Positions 13,109-14,119 of a stretch of 14,119 nucleotides of DNA are shown piece after piece. A program made the position numbers and the translations under genes. Location: positions 1 through 14,119 of the forward strand of contig JABWAY010000073.1 of NCBI GenBank assembly GCA_013360825.1, given 5' to 3'. How positions within the stretch are numbered: position 1 is the first letter of the stretch; each line of letters starts with the position of its first letter. A model generated the notes under the pieces. That model did no database searches, was not told the origin of the DNA, and was given only the letters and a program-made list of their open reading frames with translations. The stretch is from Candidatus Brocadiia bacterium (GTDB lineage: Bacteria > Planctomycetota > MHYJ01 > WSZJ01).

Positions 13109-13906
13109 GTGAGCAGAGCCATGCGCGAGTTCCTGGAGACGGCCCGGGAGGCGTCGCTGATCGGGGGGCGGATCGTGGCGCGGGCCGGGCATCGCGGCCG
13201 GATCCCGTCGTTCAAGGGGGCCACGGACCTGGTCACCGCCACGGACCGGGCGAGCGAGCGCGCGATCCAGCGCTTCCTCTCCCGGCGGTTTCCGGCCCAC
13301 GGGTTCGTGGGGGAGGAGGGAGGGCGAAGGGCCGGCGCCGAGTACCGCTGGATCGTCGATCCGCTCGACGGCACGACGAACTTCGCGCACGGCCATCCGT
13401 TCTTCGCCGTGTCCATCGCGCTCTGCGACGGGCGCGAGCCTCTCGTCGGCGTCGTGGTCGCGCCCGCGCTCAACACGGTGCACGCCGCCGCGCGCGGGCT
13501 CGGTGCCGAGCGCAACGGAGAGCCCTGCGAGGTCGCCAAGACGACGCTTCTCGCGGACGCGCTCGGGGCGACGGGCTTTCCCTACGACCGCGCGACGAAC
13601 CCCGACAACAACCTCCGCGAGTTCGCGGCGCTCAAGCTCAAGACACGTGGCGTGCGCCGCTGCGGCTCGGCCGCGCTCGACCTGTGCTTGGTGGCCGACG
13701 GCACCTACGGCTTCTACTGGGAGCAGCGTCTCGCACCCTGGGATCTGGCGGCCGGCGCGTGCATCGTCGCGGAGGCGGGCGGGCGCGTGACGGATTGGAC
13801 GGGCGCTCCCTTCGAGCCGCGCGTCGGGCAGATCGCGGCCACCAACGGACCGCTCCACGACGAGCTCCTCGCCGCGCTCCGCGCCGTGCGCGAGGGCGCC
13901 CCGTAG
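13109..13906 (+). CDS. Inositol-monophosphatase family sugar phosphatase
   Basis: This is a metal-dependent (magnesium) phosphatase of the IMPase/SuhB family, which removes phosphate from inositol 1-phosphate or related sugar phosphates. All motifs are in place in 265 residues: KGATDLVTATD (36-46), GFVGEEGG (65-72) with the metal-binding acidic pair, WIVDPLDGTTNFAHG (81-95) with metal ligands D84 and D87, and WDLAAGACIVAEAGGRVTD (211-229) with D212 as general metal ligand. Length and order match SuhB. Some family members also act on fructose 1,6-bisphosphate, so I do not fix the substrate. The GTG at 13109 sits 6 bases after a CATAAT box and is preferred; an ATG at 13121 would shorten the protein by 4 residues and also lacks a ribosome site. 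It is divergent from hxlB and converges with a gene at the right edge. Confidence 0.93.
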   Translation: MSRAMREFLETAREASLIGGRIVARAGHRGRIPSFKGATDLVTATDRASERAIQRFLSRRFPAHGFVGEEGGRRAGAEYRWIVDPLDGTTNFAHGHPFFAVSIALCDGREPLVGVVVAPALNTVHAAARGLGAERNGEPCEVAKTTLLADALGATGFPYDRATNPDNNLREFAALKLKTRGVRRCGSAALDLCLVADGTYGFYWEQRLAPWDLAAGACIVAEAGGRVTDWTGAPFEPRVGQIAATNGPLHDELLAALRAVREGAP

Positions 13907-13917
13907 CCCCGAGTCGC

Positions 13918-13979
13918 AAATTCGCCTTCCGAGCCTCCCACGCCCCACAACCGAAGCCCCCTGGTCGGAAGGCGAAATT
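13918..13979. terminator. Inverted repeat, likely bidirectional terminator
   Basis: TTCGCCTTCCGA (13921-13932) and TCGGAAGGCGAA (13965-13976) are perfect 12-base inverted copies around a 32-base loop; two more A-T pairs form beyond one mismatch. It lies in the 72-base gap between the phosphatase stop (13906) and the stop of the right-edge gene (13979), and can fold in the transcript of either gene. T-rich sequence (AATTT) follows the stem on the minus strand; the plus-strand side is poor. Confidence 0.6.
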
Positions 13980-14119
13980 CACTGCCCGGCCTCGACGGTG
14001 ATCTGCCTCGGGGCGAGCACCGTCATCGCGGTCGGCGCCGCGCTCGGGTACGCCACGACACCCAGCCCGCGGAACCTCCCGTGCGCAAGCCAGCGCAGCG
14101 GCAGCGGGATCGCGATCTC
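13979..14119 (-). CDS. Partial gene at right edge, C-terminal 46 residues, function unknown
   Basis: A minus-strand frame enters from the right edge and stops at a TGA (13981-13979), giving 46 residues that end PRQITVEAGQ. There are no internal stops, third positions are GC-rich as in the neighbours, and the stop lies 2 bases before the inverted repeat as expected of a real 3' end. The fragment holds a beta-like IAIPLPLRWLAHG stretch but is too short for a family call. The frame could be chance in such GC-rich DNA, though the terminator placement argues for a gene. Confidence 0.5.
   Translation of the reverse strand, partial: EIAIPLPLRWLAHGRFRGLGVVAYPSAAPTAMTVLAPRQITVEAGQ

Noticed and set aside
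1..14119. CRISPR arrays, tRNA/rRNA genes, insertion sequences, phage or defence genes
   Set aside because: I found no regularly spaced repeats, no cloverleaf-like sequence, no transposase or integrase motifs and no frame resembling a defence protein.

Overview
The window is ordinary-looking chromosomal DNA from a very GC-rich bacterium, dense in genes and with short spacers. I see no tRNA, rRNA, CRISPR array, transposase, phage gene or integration scar. Many genes start with GTG and at least two look leaderless. The gene content (NadB, DnaK, a GldA/GldF/GldG-like ABC cassette with a DUF4340 protein, AccB-AccC with an AmaP-like protein) suits an uncultured, high-GC, Gram-negative-type lineage such as Planctomycetota or a relative. 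That placement is a guess from gene content, not a measurement.

Layout, left to right. (1) A partial minus-strand gene for a secreted protein of unknown function runs off the left edge. (2) It is divergent from nadB (L-aspartate oxidase, first step of de novo NAD synthesis), with only 47 bases between them. (3) dnaK follows after a 206-base spacer that carries a good match to a sigma-54 (-24/-12) promoter; two hairpins lie downstream of dnaK. (4) A tightly coupled four-gene operon (4808-9838) encodes an ABC ATPase, an ABC-2 permease, a GldG-like anchored protein and a DUF4340 protein. Each junction is a 4-base ATGA or GTGA stop/start overlap. (5) accB-accC encode the biotin carrier and biotin carboxylase of acetyl-CoA carboxylase and end at a strong hairpin. 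An AmaP-like (Asp23/DUF322-type) two-helix membrane protein with its own promoter follows. (6) On the minus strand is hxlB (6-phospho-3-hexuloisomerase), divergent from a plus-strand inositol-monophosphatase-family gene. Both appear to start at leaderless GTG codons 6 bases after a -10 box. (7) A 12-bp-arm inverted repeat separates the phosphatase from the 3' end of another minus-strand gene at the right edge.

How the genes work together: most of the window is housekeeping (NAD, protein folding, fatty-acid precursor, sugar phosphate). The least understood part is the ABC/GldG/DUF4340 operon, which should form one inner-membrane complex with two large proteins facing the periplasm. I did not find a clearly new system. 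The points most worth a second look are the sigma-54-like promoter of dnaK, the face-to-face leaderless promoters at hxlB and the phosphatase, the four-fold internal repetition of the DUF4340 protein, the accBC/AmaP-like neighbourhood, the lone hxlB, and an abrupt switch in codon third-base preference inside nadB.
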